Source of the DNA: Pseudoduganella armeniaca
GTDB taxonomy: Bacteria > Pseudomonadota > Gammaproteobacteria > Burkholderiales > Burkholderiaceae_D
Assembly: GCF_003028855.1 (NCBI RefSeq)
Contig: NZ_CP028324.1
Coordinates: forward strand, 2,852,001-2,916,000
DNA: 64,000 nt
Reading direction: 5' to 3'
Part shown: piece by piece, positions 18,314 to 27,799 of the stretch
Layout of the letters: every line of letters starts with the position of its first letter
How positions within the stretch are numbered: the stretch's first letter is position 1
The notes under the pieces: model-generated
Databases searched by the model: none
The model's input: the letters and a program-made list of their open reading frames with translations, nothing else
What the model was told of the DNA's origin: nothing
Program-made: the position numbers and the translations under genes

Positions 18314-18693
18314 GCATCGTCCTCCGGCGCCAAGCCCCACCGACGTGCGATGCACATCCTTGGTAGCGGTATCAGGCGTTTTCTTTATTGCTGTGGAGAG
18401 ACCGCCAATATGACAGATTGATGACATTTCGTAAAGCAGCGTGCCCGCTGGGGCAGTGCGGCTGACCCGGCATCGTGCTGGCGATGTGCACTGCCGCATT
18501 GCACTTGCATCGATGTCATGCATTGGTTGGGAAGGCAACACAATTGTCGTCGGGCGACAACTGACCCGGCATTTCAGGCGCAAAATCGGCGGCTGGACGC
18601 GACGACAGCAGAACTTGTCCTCAACAATCGATCTTGCGAAGGTTATATTGGCCGCAGGCAATCCCTTGCGGGAGCTGAACAGTGAGGTGCGAG
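18314..18693. other. Intergenic region upstream of the second chemotaxis receptor
   Basis: About 380 bp, somewhat AT-richer than the flanks, with no supported gene. It must hold the divergent promoters for the small hypothetical gene and the receptor gene; a TTATATT at about 18644-18650 is the best -10 candidate on the plus strand. Confidence 0.3.
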
Positions 18694-20259
18694 ATGTTGA
18701 CGAAATTACGGATCGGGCGCCGTCTGGCGCTGAGCTTTGGCGTGCTGGTGGCGTTGCTGCTGGCGCTGGCGACAATGGCCTATCTGCGGATCGACGCGAT
18801 CGCGCAGACGATGGCCCAGGAAAACGCGATCCGCAAGAACATGCTGGGTCCCCTCTACGTGGCGCGCGAGGCGCTCGACCAGACCGGCATCGCGGCGCGC
18901 AATGCCTACATCTACACGGACGACGCGGCCGCGCAGCGCGAACTGGCGCTGCTGGAAACGCAGAAGAAGATTTACCTGGAAGCGCTGGCCAAGGCCGCGC
19001 CGTACTTGCGCGACGTGCCCGGCTTCGACAAGGTGCACGGCGACATGCAAGCGATGGCTGGCGAGCTGGAGCGACCGGCGCGGTTCCGCCAGGCGCGGCA
19101 GATGGATGCGTTCGGCAAGTTCCTGGTGGAAGAGTGCAGCCCGCTGCGCCGGCGCATCGTCGCCGACATCGAAGGGGTGCTGAGCACCATCGAGCGCCGC
19201 ATGGATGCCGCCACTGTCGAAGCCGACGCCGTGGTGGCGCGTTCGACCACGGTGATCGTCACGTTGGCCGTGACGGCCCTGGCGCTGAGCATGGTGCTGG
19301 CCATCGCCGTCAGCCGCAGCATCGTGCGCCCCATGCAGGTCGCGGTGCGGTTCGCCGACGGTGTGGCGAACGGCGACCTGACCAGCGCGGTGCCGACGAC
19401 GGCATCAGACGAGACCGGCGACCTGATGCGCTCGCTGCAGCACATGCAGGCCAACCTGGCCGGCATCGTGCGGCAGGTGCGCTCGGGCAGCGACACGATC
19501 TCGACCGCCTCGGCCGAGGTCAGCGCGGGCAACCACGACCTCTCGAGCCGGACCGAGCAGACCGCCGGGTCGCTGCAGCAGACCGCCGCTTCCGTCGAGG
19601 AACTGACGGCGGCGGTACGGCGCAACGCGCAACATGCCCACGAGGCCAAGGAGCTGGCCGGTTCGGCGTCGGCCACGGCGGTGCGCAGCGGCGACGCCAT
19701 CGGCCACGTGGTCGGCACGATGGGCGAGATCGACGCCGCCTCGCGGCAGATCGCCCAGATCGTCGGCGTCATCGACGGTATCGCGTTCCAGACCAATATC
19801 CTGGCATTGAATGCCGCCGTCGAGGCCGCCCGCGCGGGCGAGCAGGGCCGCGGCTTTGCCGTCGTGGCATCCGAGGTGCGCGGCCTGGCCCAGCGCGCCG
19901 GCACCGCCGCGCGCGAGATCCGTGACCTGATCGGCGCCTCGACCGACAAGGTACGCCAGGGCACGGTCCTCGTCAGCCAGGCCGGCGCCACGATGGCCGA
20001 GCTGGTGGAGCGGGTCGGCCGGGTCGCCGAGATCGTCGCGTCGATCAGCAATGCCAGCGATGAGCAGACGGCCGGGATCGAGCTGATCAATTCGGCCATC
20101 ACCGAAGTCGACAACCTGACGCAGCAGAACGCCGCCCTGGTCGAGCAGGCGGCCGCCGCGGCCCAATCGATGCAACACGAGGCCGAGCTGCTGGCGCGCC
20201 AGGTCAGCGTGTTCCACCTCGAGCGCGCTGCCACGGCGCCGCTGGCCATCGCCGCCTAG
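18694..20259 (+). CDS. Methyl-accepting chemotaxis protein
   Basis: I take the ATG at 18694 (MLTKLRIGRRLALSFG), preceded by GAGGTG, giving 521 residues; an in-frame GTG lies 12 nt upstream. TM1 spans about residues 11-33, the periplasmic region is a four-helix-bundle-like domain (with LDQTGIAARNAYIYT, as in 4HB_MCP sensors), and TM2 about 190-212. HAMP (SRSIVRPMQVAVRFA) and the methylated hairpin with tip LNAAVEAARAGEQGRGF follow. The C-terminus has no CheR-tether motif. It shares high similarity in the signalling half with the receptors at 14.4 and 40.7 kb, indicating paralogues. It is followed after 67 bp by the cupin gene. Confidence 0.93.
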   Translation: MLTKLRIGRRLALSFGVLVALLLALATMAYLRIDAIAQTMAQENAIRKNMLGPLYVAREALDQTGIAARNAYIYTDDAAAQRELALLETQKKIYLEALAKAAPYLRDVPGFDKVHGDMQAMAGELERPARFRQARQMDAFGKFLVEECSPLRRRIVADIEGVLSTIERRMDAATVEADAVVARSTTVIVTLAVTALALSMVLAIAVSRSIVRPMQVAVRFADGVANGDLTSAVPTTASDETGDLMRSLQHMQANLAGIVRQVRSGSDTISTASAEVSAGNHDLSSRTEQTAGSLQQTAASVEELTAAVRRNAQHAHEAKELAGSASATAVRSGDAIGHVVGTMGEIDAASRQIAQIVGVIDGIAFQTNILALNAAVEAARAGEQGRGFAVVASEVRGLAQRAGTAAREIRDLIGASTDKVRQGTVLVSQAGATMAELVERVGRVAEIVASISNASDEQTAGIELINSAITEVDNLTQQNAALVEQAAAAAQSMQHEAELLARQVSVFHLERAATAPLAIAA

Positions 20260-20326
20260 CCGAAACGCGGCGGTGGACGCCAGCGCCGGGCTGTGCCAGT
20301 ATCGTCGGCACAGCCAAGGAGACGCC

Positions 20327-20692
20327 ATGACGCTCGATCCGCAAACGACCTACGTCCAGCTGGCCGACGACGGCACGGCCACCCAGCTGGCTGCCGCTGG
20401 ATTCTGGACCATGCCGGAAGCCGCCGGCGACGGCTGGCTCGTCACCGAATTCGCCTTTGCCGAGGACTGGCCGAACTGGGAAATGCACCCGAACGGCGAT
20501 GAATTCGTCTATCTGCTGGCCGGCGCCGTCGACTTCCTGCTGGAGCAGGACGGCGCCGTGCGCGTGCTCACGCTGCGCGGCAGCGGCGCGGTGGTGGTGC
20601 CGCGCGGGGCCTGGCATACGGCCAAGGTCAAGGCGCCCAGCCGCATGCTGTTCGTGACGCGCGGCGCGGGCACGGAACAGCGCCCGGATTGA
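20327..20692 (+). CDS. Cupin domain protein
   Basis: The ATG at 20327 is preceded by AAGGAG, giving 121 residues. The single cupin barrel has the first motif around MHPNGDEFVYLLAG, where His and Glu would bind the metal, and a second motif around PRGAWHTAK with the late histidine. The layout matches small metal-binding cupins that act as isomerases, dioxygenases or ligand sensors; the substrate cannot be told. It is cytoplasmic and follows the chemotaxis receptor on the same strand, but the gap is long enough for separate transcription. Confidence 0.8.
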   Translation: MTLDPQTTYVQLADDGTATQLAAAGFWTMPEAAGDGWLVTEFAFAEDWPNWEMHPNGDEFVYLLAGAVDFLLEQDGAVRVLTLRGSGAVVVPRGAWHTAKVKAPSRMLFVTRGAGTEQRPD

Positions 20693-20847
20693 GCTGCCGC
20701 GCTGACTATCAAGTTGGCACTACCGGAAATGACAGTTACGCGCTCGGTAACGCCGCTGTGTCTGTCCACCTCGATTATGATGGCTGCGACGCGGATGCGT
20801 TGCGGCCTCGCGCCGCTCCTTGACGCCTGGCCCTGGAGATGTCGCCA

Positions 20848-21848
20848 ATGATGAGCATGGGATTCATGAGCATGAGATTTGCCGCCTGGTCCGTCGCGCT
20901 GGCGACCTTGGTGCCGGGCAGCGCGGGCGCCGCGACGCAGGAGGAAGCGATCGCACTGCAGACGCCCAGCGGTACGCTGAACGGCACACTGCGCATGCCC
21001 ACGGGCGGTGCGCCGGCGGCCGTCGTGCTGATCATCGGCGGTTCCGGTCCCACGGACCGCGACGGCAACAATGCGCTGGCCGGTCGCAACGACAGCCTGA
21101 AGCTGCTGGCGGAGGCCTTGGCCAGGGCAGGGTATGCATCGGTACGCTACGACAAGCGCGGCATCGGCCAGAGCAGTGGCGCCGGCGTGGAAGAGGCGGC
21201 GTTGCGCCTCGAAACCTATGTGGACGATGCTGCGGCCTGGGTCGGCAAATTAAACGGCAGCGGCCGCTTCCCGGCGGTCGTCATCGCCGGGCACAGCGAG
21301 GGGGCGCTGATCGGCATGCTGGCGGCCCAGCGCGGCAAGGTAAGCTCGTTCATCTCGCTGGCCGGCAGCGCCGACGGCCTGGGCACGTTGCTGCGCAAGC
21401 AGCTGGCCAGCCAGCTGCCGCCAACCCTTGCAGCCGAGAACGAGCGCATCCTGCAGACGATCGAGCGCGGCGCGACCACGACCGACGTGCCGGCCCCCTG
21501 CAGGTGCTGTACCGGCCCAGCGTGCAGCCCTACCTGGTCTCGTCGTTCCGCTACGTGCCGGCGCGCGAGATCGGCAAGCTGAAGGTGCCGGTGTTGCTGG
21601 TGCAGGGCAGCACCGATCTCCAGGTCGGGGTAGAGCAGGTGCGCTCGCTCCAGGCAGCAAAGCCGGATGCCTGCCTGGCGCTGCTGCCAGGCATGAATCA
21701 CCTGTTGAAGGAAGTGCCGGCGGACCTTCCCGCGCAGCAGCGCTCCTTCAGCGATCCCACCTTGCCGCTGCACCCCGCGCTGCCGCCGGCCATCGAGAGC
21801 TTCCTGCGCAAGCCGTGCCAGGCGCCGGCCGCAGCCGCCGATACCTGA
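20848..21848 (+). pseudogene. Secreted alpha/beta hydrolase, frameshifted
   Basis: The ATG at 20848 (GGAG 9 nt upstream) begins a protein with a signal peptide (MRFAAWSVALATLVPGSAGA). The first 215 residues contain LIIGGSGPTDRDGNN, YDKRGIGQS and the nucleophile elbow AGHSEGALIG. At the C-run 21494-21498 the frame is lost; the next frame supplies the missing half, LQVLYRPSVQPY, then VLLVQGSTDLQV with the acid and LLPGMNHLLKE with the histidine. One restored C gives about 333 residues, normal for this exported hydrolase family (PF12146/DUF-type peptidase S9-like). The intact two halves suggest a base-calling deletion. Confidence 0.75.
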
Positions 21849-21890
21849 CATTGCCGCCATGCCGGTGTTACCACGCACGAGGAACGATCG

Positions 21891-22424
21891 ATGACGAAAG
21901 CCGAACTTCCGGTATCGCGCCAGCAGCTCGGCTGGCTGGCCGTCATGCTGCTGGCACCCATGCTGCTCGTCAGTATTGCGGCGACCTGGGCGCCGCCGAA
22001 ACCAGGGGATACCGCCGCGCACGGCCTGCTCGGCTGGAGCGTGATCGGCGCCATCACGCTGGGCTTGCTGGCGCTGCTGTACGTGGTGGCGCGGCGCCGC
22101 GCGATCGAAATCGATGACACCGCCATCGTCGTGCGGCACAGCCTGTACACGCTGCGCCTGCGCCGGGCCGACGTCAGCGCGCTGCACCTGCGCCAGGTCG
22201 CTACGCTGGACCAGCTGGGACTGAGCCTGCGCCGCAACGGTATCGCGGCCTGCGGCTATTATTCGGGCTGGTTTTCGGGTCCGCGCGGCGAGCGCACCTT
22301 CTGTGCCATTTCCACGTGGCCGGCCTATCTGATCACTGTCGAGGGCCAAGCGCGCTGCCGCCACGTGGCGCTGAGCATCCCGCCCGAGCTGGCGCGGCGC
22401 ATCGCCGCCTGGGCGCCGCCCTGA
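21891..22424 (+). CDS. Small inner-membrane protein with PH-like domain
   Basis: 177 residues with a GAGGA ribosome site. Two membrane helices (about 14-31 LGWLAVMLLAPMLLVSI and 48-66 SVIGAITLGLLALLYVV) are followed by a cytoplasmic domain of about 110 residues that looks like a bacterial PH fold (IEIDDTAIVVRHSLYTLRL), ending in PPELARRIAAWAPP. Proteins of this layout are annotated PH domain-containing or DUF membrane proteins, and their function is unknown. It lies 42 bp after the hydrolase gene and could be co-transcribed with it. Confidence 0.65.
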   Translation: MTKAELPVSRQQLGWLAVMLLAPMLLVSIAATWAPPKPGDTAAHGLLGWSVIGAITLGLLALLYVVARRRAIEIDDTAIVVRHSLYTLRLRRADVSALHLRQVATLDQLGLSLRRNGIAACGYYSGWFSGPRGERTFCAISTWPAYLITVEGQARCRHVALSIPPELARRIAAWAPP

Positions 22425-22482
22425 CGGCATCGACGTATAGTTGTCAATAAGGTATCATGCGCGGTTTTACCGCCGCGAAACC

Positions 22483-23097
22483 ATGATGCCGACTTTCCCA
22501 TTTCTCTCCCGCCTGTTGCTGCTGTGGTGCGCGCTGTGCCTGTGCATGGCGGCCAGCGCCGCGCCCAAGGACCCATACGATCCCGGCAGCCCGGCCGACG
22601 TCGTGCTGCCCGTGCTGCACGCGCTGGGCGCCGTGCCGGCCGATGCCGCCGACGCGGCGCAGCGCTACGATGCCATCCTGGCGCCACAGGTCAATATGCA
22701 CATCTTCCTCGGCGCCGTGCTGCTGCGCGCGCCGCAGGGGCTGAACTCGCTGGACGAGGCCGGCCAGGAGCGCCTGGCAGCGCTGTTGCGCCAACACCTG
22801 ATCGCGACCCACGTCGACCTGCTGCGCCAGCTGGGCCGTGCGATCACGCTGCGCCAGGTGGGCGGCGCGGTCGATGTGTCGATGGGCTCGGTGGTGTTCG
22901 ATGCGCGGCGCGGCAAGGGCAAGCGGGTGCGCCTGCAGGTGCTGACGGTGCGCGGCTGGAACGACTGGAAGATCGGTGACGTGGCGGTGGGCGACATGCT
23001 GCTGTCGGACCGTTGCCGCGCCGAGTTCGCCAAGGAGATCGCTGCGGGCGGCGCAGCGGCGCTGCTGGCGCGGCTGGAGGCGGACGCCGCGCGCTGA
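22483..23097 (+). CDS. Exported hypothetical protein, distantly MlaC-like
   Basis: The start is one of two adjacent ATGs (22483 or 22486), giving 204 residues. A clear signal peptide (LLLLWCALCLCMAASA) precedes a soluble domain. The middle (YDAILAPQVNMHIFLGA, then ERLAALLRQHLIATHVDLL) has the helical pattern seen in MlaC/Ttg2D-type periplasmic lipid carriers, and the C-terminal half adds strands (GKRVRLQVLTVRGWNDWKI). That resemblance is weak and no mla genes are near. It is probably periplasmic. A GC hairpin follows the stop. Confidence 0.6.
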   Translation: MMPTFPFLSRLLLLWCALCLCMAASAAPKDPYDPGSPADVVLPVLHALGAVPADAADAAQRYDAILAPQVNMHIFLGAVLLRAPQGLNSLDEAGQERLAALLRQHLIATHVDLLRQLGRAITLRQVGGAVDVSMGSVVFDARRGKGKRVRLQVLTVRGWNDWKIGDVAVGDMLLSDRCRAEFAKEIAAGGAAALLARLEADAAR

Positions 23098-23112
23098 ACG
23101 GCCAAATGACAA

Positions 23113-23145
23113 CGCCCGCCAGCGTGCAAGGCACACTGGCGGGCG
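23113..23145. terminator. GC-rich hairpin between convergent genes
   Basis: GCCCGCCAG (23114-23122) pairs with CTGGCGGGC (23136-23144) around a small loop. It lies between the end of the exported protein gene and the end of the DUF3297 gene, where a shared terminator is expected. There is no T-run. Confidence 0.4.
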
Positions 23146-23174
23146 CGGATGAAAACCGGCCGGTACGGCCGGGC

Positions 23175-23423
23175 TTACAGGTAGAACGCTTCGACCTTGC
23201 CTTTCAGCTTGATCAGCATCGGCTGGCCCTTGCGGTCCAGCGCCTTGCCGGCCGGGACCTTGATCCAGCCTTCGCTGATGCAGTATTCGGAAACGTCCTG
23301 GCGTTCCTTGTCGTTGAAACGGATGCCGACGTCGTGTTCGAACACGGCGGCCACGTGGTGCGGGCTGCGCGGGTCCGTCGACAGGCGGTCGGGCAGGGGA
23401 GGGAGTTGTTTGGTATCGTTCAT
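23175..23423 (-). CDS. DUF3297 family protein
   Basis: This 82-residue protein carries the DUF3297 signature almost throughout: LPDRLSTDPRSPHH near the start, GIRFNDKERQDV in the middle, and EYCISEGWIKVPAGK before KGQPMLIKLKG. The family is widespread in proteobacteria as a small basic glutathione-peroxidase-neighbour protein of unknown function. The start is the ATG at 23423; no strong ribosome site is visible. It is transcribed in the same direction as the DUF5710 gene upstream, 61 bp away. Confidence 0.88.
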   Translation of the reverse strand: MNDTKQLPPLPDRLSTDPRSPHHVAAVFEHDVGIRFNDKERQDVSEYCISEGWIKVPAGKALDRKGQPMLIKLKGKVEAFYL

Positions 23424-23484
23424 GGGCGGCAATTATCCGTCAACTGGGCGTTTGCGACAACCCGCGCACGCCGCGTCGGTCGCG

Positions 23485-23801
23485 TCAATCCTGGCTCCAG
23501 CGCGCGAATGGCGCCGGGTCGACGCCGGCCGGTACGTACCACTTCTTGAGCGCCGCGTCCCAGCGCGCCCCCAGTGCCTTGGCCTCGTCCTTTTCGGCGA
23601 ACGGCACCTTCAGCACGGCGGCGGCCTGGGTCGACTTGGCGCGCGCCGCCGGCCGGGGCGCCGGTGCCGCCGTCATCGTGCCCGCGGCGGCCCACACGGG
23701 GCCGTCGTCTCGACCTGCGAACCGTCGGCATGCACCTCGACCCAGCGGGTGTCGTCGAGCTTCAGTTTGTAGGGCGGGGCGAAGGGCAGGTCGGGCGTCA
23801 T
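23485..23801 (-). pseudogene. DUF5710-type protein, frameshifted
   Basis: The ATG at 23801 begins MTPDLPFAPPYKLKLDD and RWVEVHADGSQVETT, after which the frame fails at the GGGG near 23699-23702. The next frame continues through AAPAPRPAARAKS to the DUF5710 core VPFAEKDEAKALGARWD, then KKWYVPAGVDPAPFARW. One missing base explains the break and restores about 105 residues. The VPFxEKDxAKxLGARWD unit is a known add-on of phage primase- and DUF5710-type proteins, thought to bind nucleic acid; here it stands almost alone. Function unknown. Confidence 0.65.
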
Positions 23802-23845
23802 GGCTGGGCTGGATGAGGAAACCGGGCCGGCATTATAACGCGCCG

Positions 23846-26048
23846 TCATGCCGGCACGGCCGGCGCCAGCGCACGGCGCAGGTCGTCGGCGCTGGCCGGC
23901 TTGGTCAGGTGCACGTCGAAGCCGGCCGCGCGCGCCCGCTCCACATCCGCCTTCTGGCCGTAGCCCGTCAATGCGACCAGGCGCAGCGGCGATGCGCCGG
24001 CTTCCTCGCGCAGCGCGGCGGCGAGCGCGTAGCCGTCCATGTCCGGCAGGCCGATGTCGAGGATCGCCACCGCCGGCGGGTGGCGCCGGCCCAGCGCCAG
24101 GGCCTCGGCCGCGCTGTGCGCCACGTGCACGTCGTGGCCGATCTGGCGCAGCAGGGCGGCACTGGTGACGGCGGCATCCTCGTTGTCGTCCACCAGCAGC
24201 ACGCGCTGGGCCGGTGCCGGTGTCTCGGCCACGCGGTCGGCCGGCGCGTGCGCAGGCTGCGCCAGCGGCAGCTCGACGTCGAAGCGGCTGCCCTGGCCGG
24301 GACCGGCGCTGTGCGCGCTGACGCGGCCGCCGTGCAGCTCGACGATGCGGCGCACGATGGCCAGGCCCAGTCCCAGCCCGCCGGTACGCCGGGCCAGCTG
24401 CTGCGGCGCCTGGAAGAACGGGTCGAACACGTGCTCGAGCAGCTCGGCGCTCATGCCGACGCCGGTGTCGCTGACCGCCAGGCAGGCGTGCTTCGGGGTC
24501 GTCGTCAGCGTCACCTGCGCGCTGGCGCCGCCGAAGCGGGCCGCGTTCGACAGCAGGTTGTTGAGCACCTGGGTCAGGCGGCTGTCGTCGCCCAGCACCC
24601 AGACGTCGGTCGGCGCCGCCAGCGCGATCTGCTGGCCCGGGAACGCGGCGACCGCCTGGCGCACGATGTCGGCCAGGTTGACCGGGCGCAGTTCCAGCTG
24701 CAGCTTGCCGGAGGTGATGCGCGACACGTCCAGCAGGTCGTCCACCAGCCGGCGCAGGTGGTTGACCTGGCGCCGCAACACGGCGCGTTCGCGCTTGCTG
24801 GAAGCCTCGTCGCGCAGATCCATCAGGTCGAGCGAGGCGACGATGGGGCTGAGCGGGTTGCGCAGTTCGTGGCCCAGCACGGCCAGGAACTCGTCCTTGG
24901 CACGGCCCGCCTCGCGCGCCTGGGCCAGCGCGCGCTCCTGCTGCTCGAGCGCCTCGCGCAGTGAAACCAGCAGGCGCGAGCGCTCCACCTCGTGCGCCGT
25001 GTGCTGGCGCGCGGCCGCCGCCAGCGCCTCGCCCATCGTCCGGATCTCGCGGATGCGCGAGGTGGGCACGCTGACGGCGGCGCCGGCGCCCAGCGCGGAA
25101 GCCGCCGCTTGCAACTGGCGCGTGGCGCGCACCATGCGCGCGGCCAGCAGGGAGGCCAGCGCGATGCAGGCGGCCAGCGAGCCGGCGATACCCATGCCGT
25201 ACATGGCAAAGCTCTGCAGGAAGGCCGAGCGCAGCAGGGCGGTCGGCGTGCCCACGGCCACCGTCCAGCCGTAGCGCGACAGGCGGGTATAGGCCGCCGT
25301 CACGTCGAGGCCTTCCAATGTGGTGCTGGCGCCGACGCCTTCCGGCCGCGGCTCGCGCAGCAGGCGCGTCAAGGTCGGGCTGGGCGGGCCGCCCACGCGC
25401 GCCTGGTGGTTGGCGGAGCGCGCCACGATCAGGCCGGACCCGTCCAGCACGGAAATCACGGCGCCGGACGGCACGACCTGGCGCTGGATCACGCGCAGCA
25501 GCCGGTCCGGGCGGATCACGGCGGTCAGCACGTACAAGCGGCCGGCGGCATCGGCCACCGGCACCCGCACGGGCAGCGCCACGCGGCCGCTTGGACCGCG
25601 CGCGACGTGGCCGACCACGGCGTGGCGCACGGCCAGCGCTTGGCGCAGGCTGGCCGGATCGGCGATCGGCACGGCGGGGGCGCCATAAGGGCGGTGGTGC
25701 GGAACAGCATGTTGCCGTTGCCATCGGTCAGGATCACCGACAGCCACTCGGGCTGCGTCTCGGCTTGCAGCCGGGCCACGGCATAGAAGGCGGCCACGTC
25801 GCCCGCCGCCAGCGCCGGCGTGCGCGCCATGCCGGCCAGCGTCGAGACCACGCCGTCGAGTTCAGCGTCGGCGGCGCTCGACAGCGCCCGCGCCAGGTCC
25901 AGCATCGAGCGTTCCTGCTCGCGCTGCTGGTACTCGCCCGCGGCATGAATGCTCCATACGCCCAGCAACGCCAGCGGCAGCAGGCCGAGTCCCGTCAGGA
26001 GGATCAGCAGCGTACGCAGTCCAATGGAAAACGGGCGGTGGGGCGCAT
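23846..26048 (-). pseudogene. Hybrid sensor histidine kinase/response regulator, frameshifted twice
   Basis: The probable start is the ATG at 26048 (MRPTA), 22 bp after a TATAAT. Two breaks, at GGG 26033-26035 and GGG 25689-25691, each fit one lost base. Rejoined it is about 734 residues: TM1 (LLILLTGLGLLPLALL), a periplasmic dCache-like sensor, TM2 (GIAGSLAACIALASLLA), a linker, HisKA with HELRNPLSP, and HATPase with DTGVGMS and GGLGLGLAIV. A C-terminal receiver follows with VDDNEDA, phosphoacceptor LDIGLPDMDG and KPAS. The ligand is unknown and there is no output-domain partner nearby. The two reading faults in otherwise perfect sequence favour sequencing error. Confidence 0.85.
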
Positions 26049-26070
26049 GGGGATTCCCGTCGAAAAACCC

Positions 26071-26076
26071 ATTATA
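26071..26076 (-). promoter_or_regulatory. -10 box TATAAT of the hybrid kinase gene
   Basis: A perfect TATAAT on the minus strand lies 22 bp before the ATG at 26048, predicting a short leader of about 15 nt. The -35 region is GC-rich and shows no good TTGACA, so an activator may be needed. Confidence 0.45.
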
Positions 26077-26175
26077 CGAGCTTGGCGAGCGCACGGATGG
26101 GACAGCTGCCAGGCGGGCGCCGCCGTTGCCGCCGCTGTGGCACAAACGCCGTTTCGGCCATGAAGGAGGGGAGCA

Positions 26176-26784
26176 ATGCATATCGCCTTGCTGGGAGACT
26201 CGGTATTCGACAATGCCGCCTACGTGGCGCCCGGGCAGGACGTGGCTGCGGCGCTGCGGCGGCGCGCGCCGGCCTGGCGGGTGACGCTGCTGGCGCGCGA
26301 CGGTGCCGTGCTGGCCGGCGTGCCGGACCAGCTGGACCGCTTGCGCGCGCTGGACACGGCGCCCGACCGGCTGGTCGTCAGTTGCGGCGGCAACGACATC
26401 CTCGGCTTGCAGGCCTTGCTGCACGCACCGGCCGGGACGCTGCTGGCCGCGCTCGACCAGCTGGCCGCCTGGCGCGAGGATTTCCGCGCCCGCTACGGCC
26501 GCATGCTCGAGGCGCTGCTGGCCACCGGCGTGCCCGCCACGGCCTGTACCGTCTACGACGCGGTGCCGGGACTGAACCCGGCGCTGCGCTGCGCCGTGGG
26601 CATCTTCGACGACGTAATCGCCTTCGAGGCGGCGCGGCGCGGGGTGCCGGTGCTGGACCTGCGCGCCGTCTGTACCGAAGCCGCCGACTACTCGGCCCGC
26701 TCGCCGATCGAACCGTCGGCACGAGGGGGCGCCAGGATCGCGGCCGCGATCGCCGGATTGGCCGGCATGCCGGCGCTACAATAG
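26176..26784 (+). CDS. SGNH/GDSL-family hydrolase
   Basis: 202 residues behind a strong GGAGG. Block I reads LLGDSVFDN, carrying the nucleophilic serine, and block III reads SCGGNDILGL, with the oxyanion asparagine. The usual block V DxxH is replaced by SPIEPSARGGARIA, where the histidine is absent; this variant (SPIEPSxxGG) recurs in a subfamily of cytoplasmic SGNH proteins. With no signal peptide it should act in the cytoplasm on an ester or acyl substrate. It ends 5 bp before the ribonuclease Z start and shares its promoter. Confidence 0.8.
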   Translation: MHIALLGDSVFDNAAYVAPGQDVAAALRRRAPAWRVTLLARDGAVLAGVPDQLDRLRALDTAPDRLVVSCGGNDILGLQALLHAPAGTLLAALDQLAAWREDFRARYGRMLEALLATGVPATACTVYDAVPGLNPALRCAVGIFDDVIAFEAARRGVPVLDLRAVCTEAADYSARSPIEPSARGGARIAAAIAGLAGMPALQ

Positions 26785-26789
26785 GGCGC

Positions 26790-27761
26790 ATGGAACTTCA
26801 ATTTCTCGGCACTTCTTCGGGTACCCCCAGCAAGACGCGCAACGTGGCCGGCCTGGCGCTGCGCCTGGACGGCGGCAGCTGGGTCCTGGTCGATTGCGGC
26901 GAAGGCACTCAGCACCGCATCCTGCACACCACGCTGTCGCTGCATGCGCTGCAGGCGATCTGCATCACCCACTTGCATGGCGACCATTGCTACGGCCTGC
27001 CGGGATTGCTGGCCAGTGCCGGCATGGGCAACCGCGTCGAGCCGCTGCTGCTGGTCGGACCGGCCGGCTTGCGCGCTTACGTGCAGGGCGTGATGGCGAC
27101 GACGGCGCTGCGCCTGCCGTACGAGTTGCGCTTCGTCGACGTGACGCAACTGGCCGGCAGCGCGCCGCTGCCGGCCCTCGAGATCGCGGCGGCACCGCTG
27201 TCGCACCGGGTCCCGTCCTGGGCCTACCGCTTCACGGAGCGCGGCGTCGAGCGGCGGCTGGACGGGGCCCGGCTGGCGGCGGCCGGCGTGCCGCCCGGCC
27301 CGCACTGGGGCCAACTGCAGCAGGGCGGCACGGTCACGCTGGCGGACGGCCGCGTGCTGCACGGCGCCGACTACCTGCTGCCGGCGCGGCGCGCGCGCGT
27401 CGTCGTGGTGGCGGGCGACAACGACCGCCCCGAGCTGCTGCGCGACGCCGTGCGCGACGCCCACGTGCTGGTGCACGAAGCCACCTACACGCAGGCCGTG
27501 CTGGACAAGGTGGGGTCGGGCCCGCAGCACAGCTGCGCGCGCATGGTGGCGCAATTCGCCGCAGCGGCCGGCGTGCCGCAACTGGTACTGACGCACTTCA
27601 GCCCGCGCTACCTGGACGTGGCGCGCCCGGGCTTGCCGGCGATCGCGGACATCGAGGCGGAGGCGCGCGGCCACTACGGCGGCACGCTGTTCATGGCGGC
27701 CGACCTGGCGCGCTACCAGCTGGACCGGCAGGGTACGCTGGCGCCGGTCGTTCAGGCATAA
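26790..27761 (+). CDS. rnz: Ribonuclease Z (tRNase Z)
   Basis: The start is the ATG at 26790 (MELQFLGTSSGTPSKTRN), five bases after the GDSL stop, giving 323 residues. It is a metallo-beta-lactamase-fold endonuclease that cuts the 3' trailer of pre-tRNA. The zinc-binding motif is THLHGDHCYGLPGLL (about residue 60), with VHEATY, the D of AGDNDRPELL and LTHFSPRY supplying further ligands and the family's C-terminal signature. Length and motifs match bacterial short-form RNase Z. Translation coupling with the GDSL gene is likely. Confidence 0.92.
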   Translation: MELQFLGTSSGTPSKTRNVAGLALRLDGGSWVLVDCGEGTQHRILHTTLSLHALQAICITHLHGDHCYGLPGLLASAGMGNRVEPLLLVGPAGLRAYVQGVMATTALRLPYELRFVDVTQLAGSAPLPALEIAAAPLSHRVPSWAYRFTERGVERRLDGARLAAAGVPPGPHWGQLQQGGTVTLADGRVLHGADYLLPARRARVVVVAGDNDRPELLRDAVRDAHVLVHEATYTQAVLDKVGSGPQHSCARMVAQFAAAAGVPQLVLTHFSPRYLDVARPGLPAIADIEAEARGHYGGTLFMAADLARYQLDRQGTLAPVVQA

Positions 27762-27799
27762 TGCGCGGGCGTGCCCGTGCCGTGCAACCCCCGAGAGCC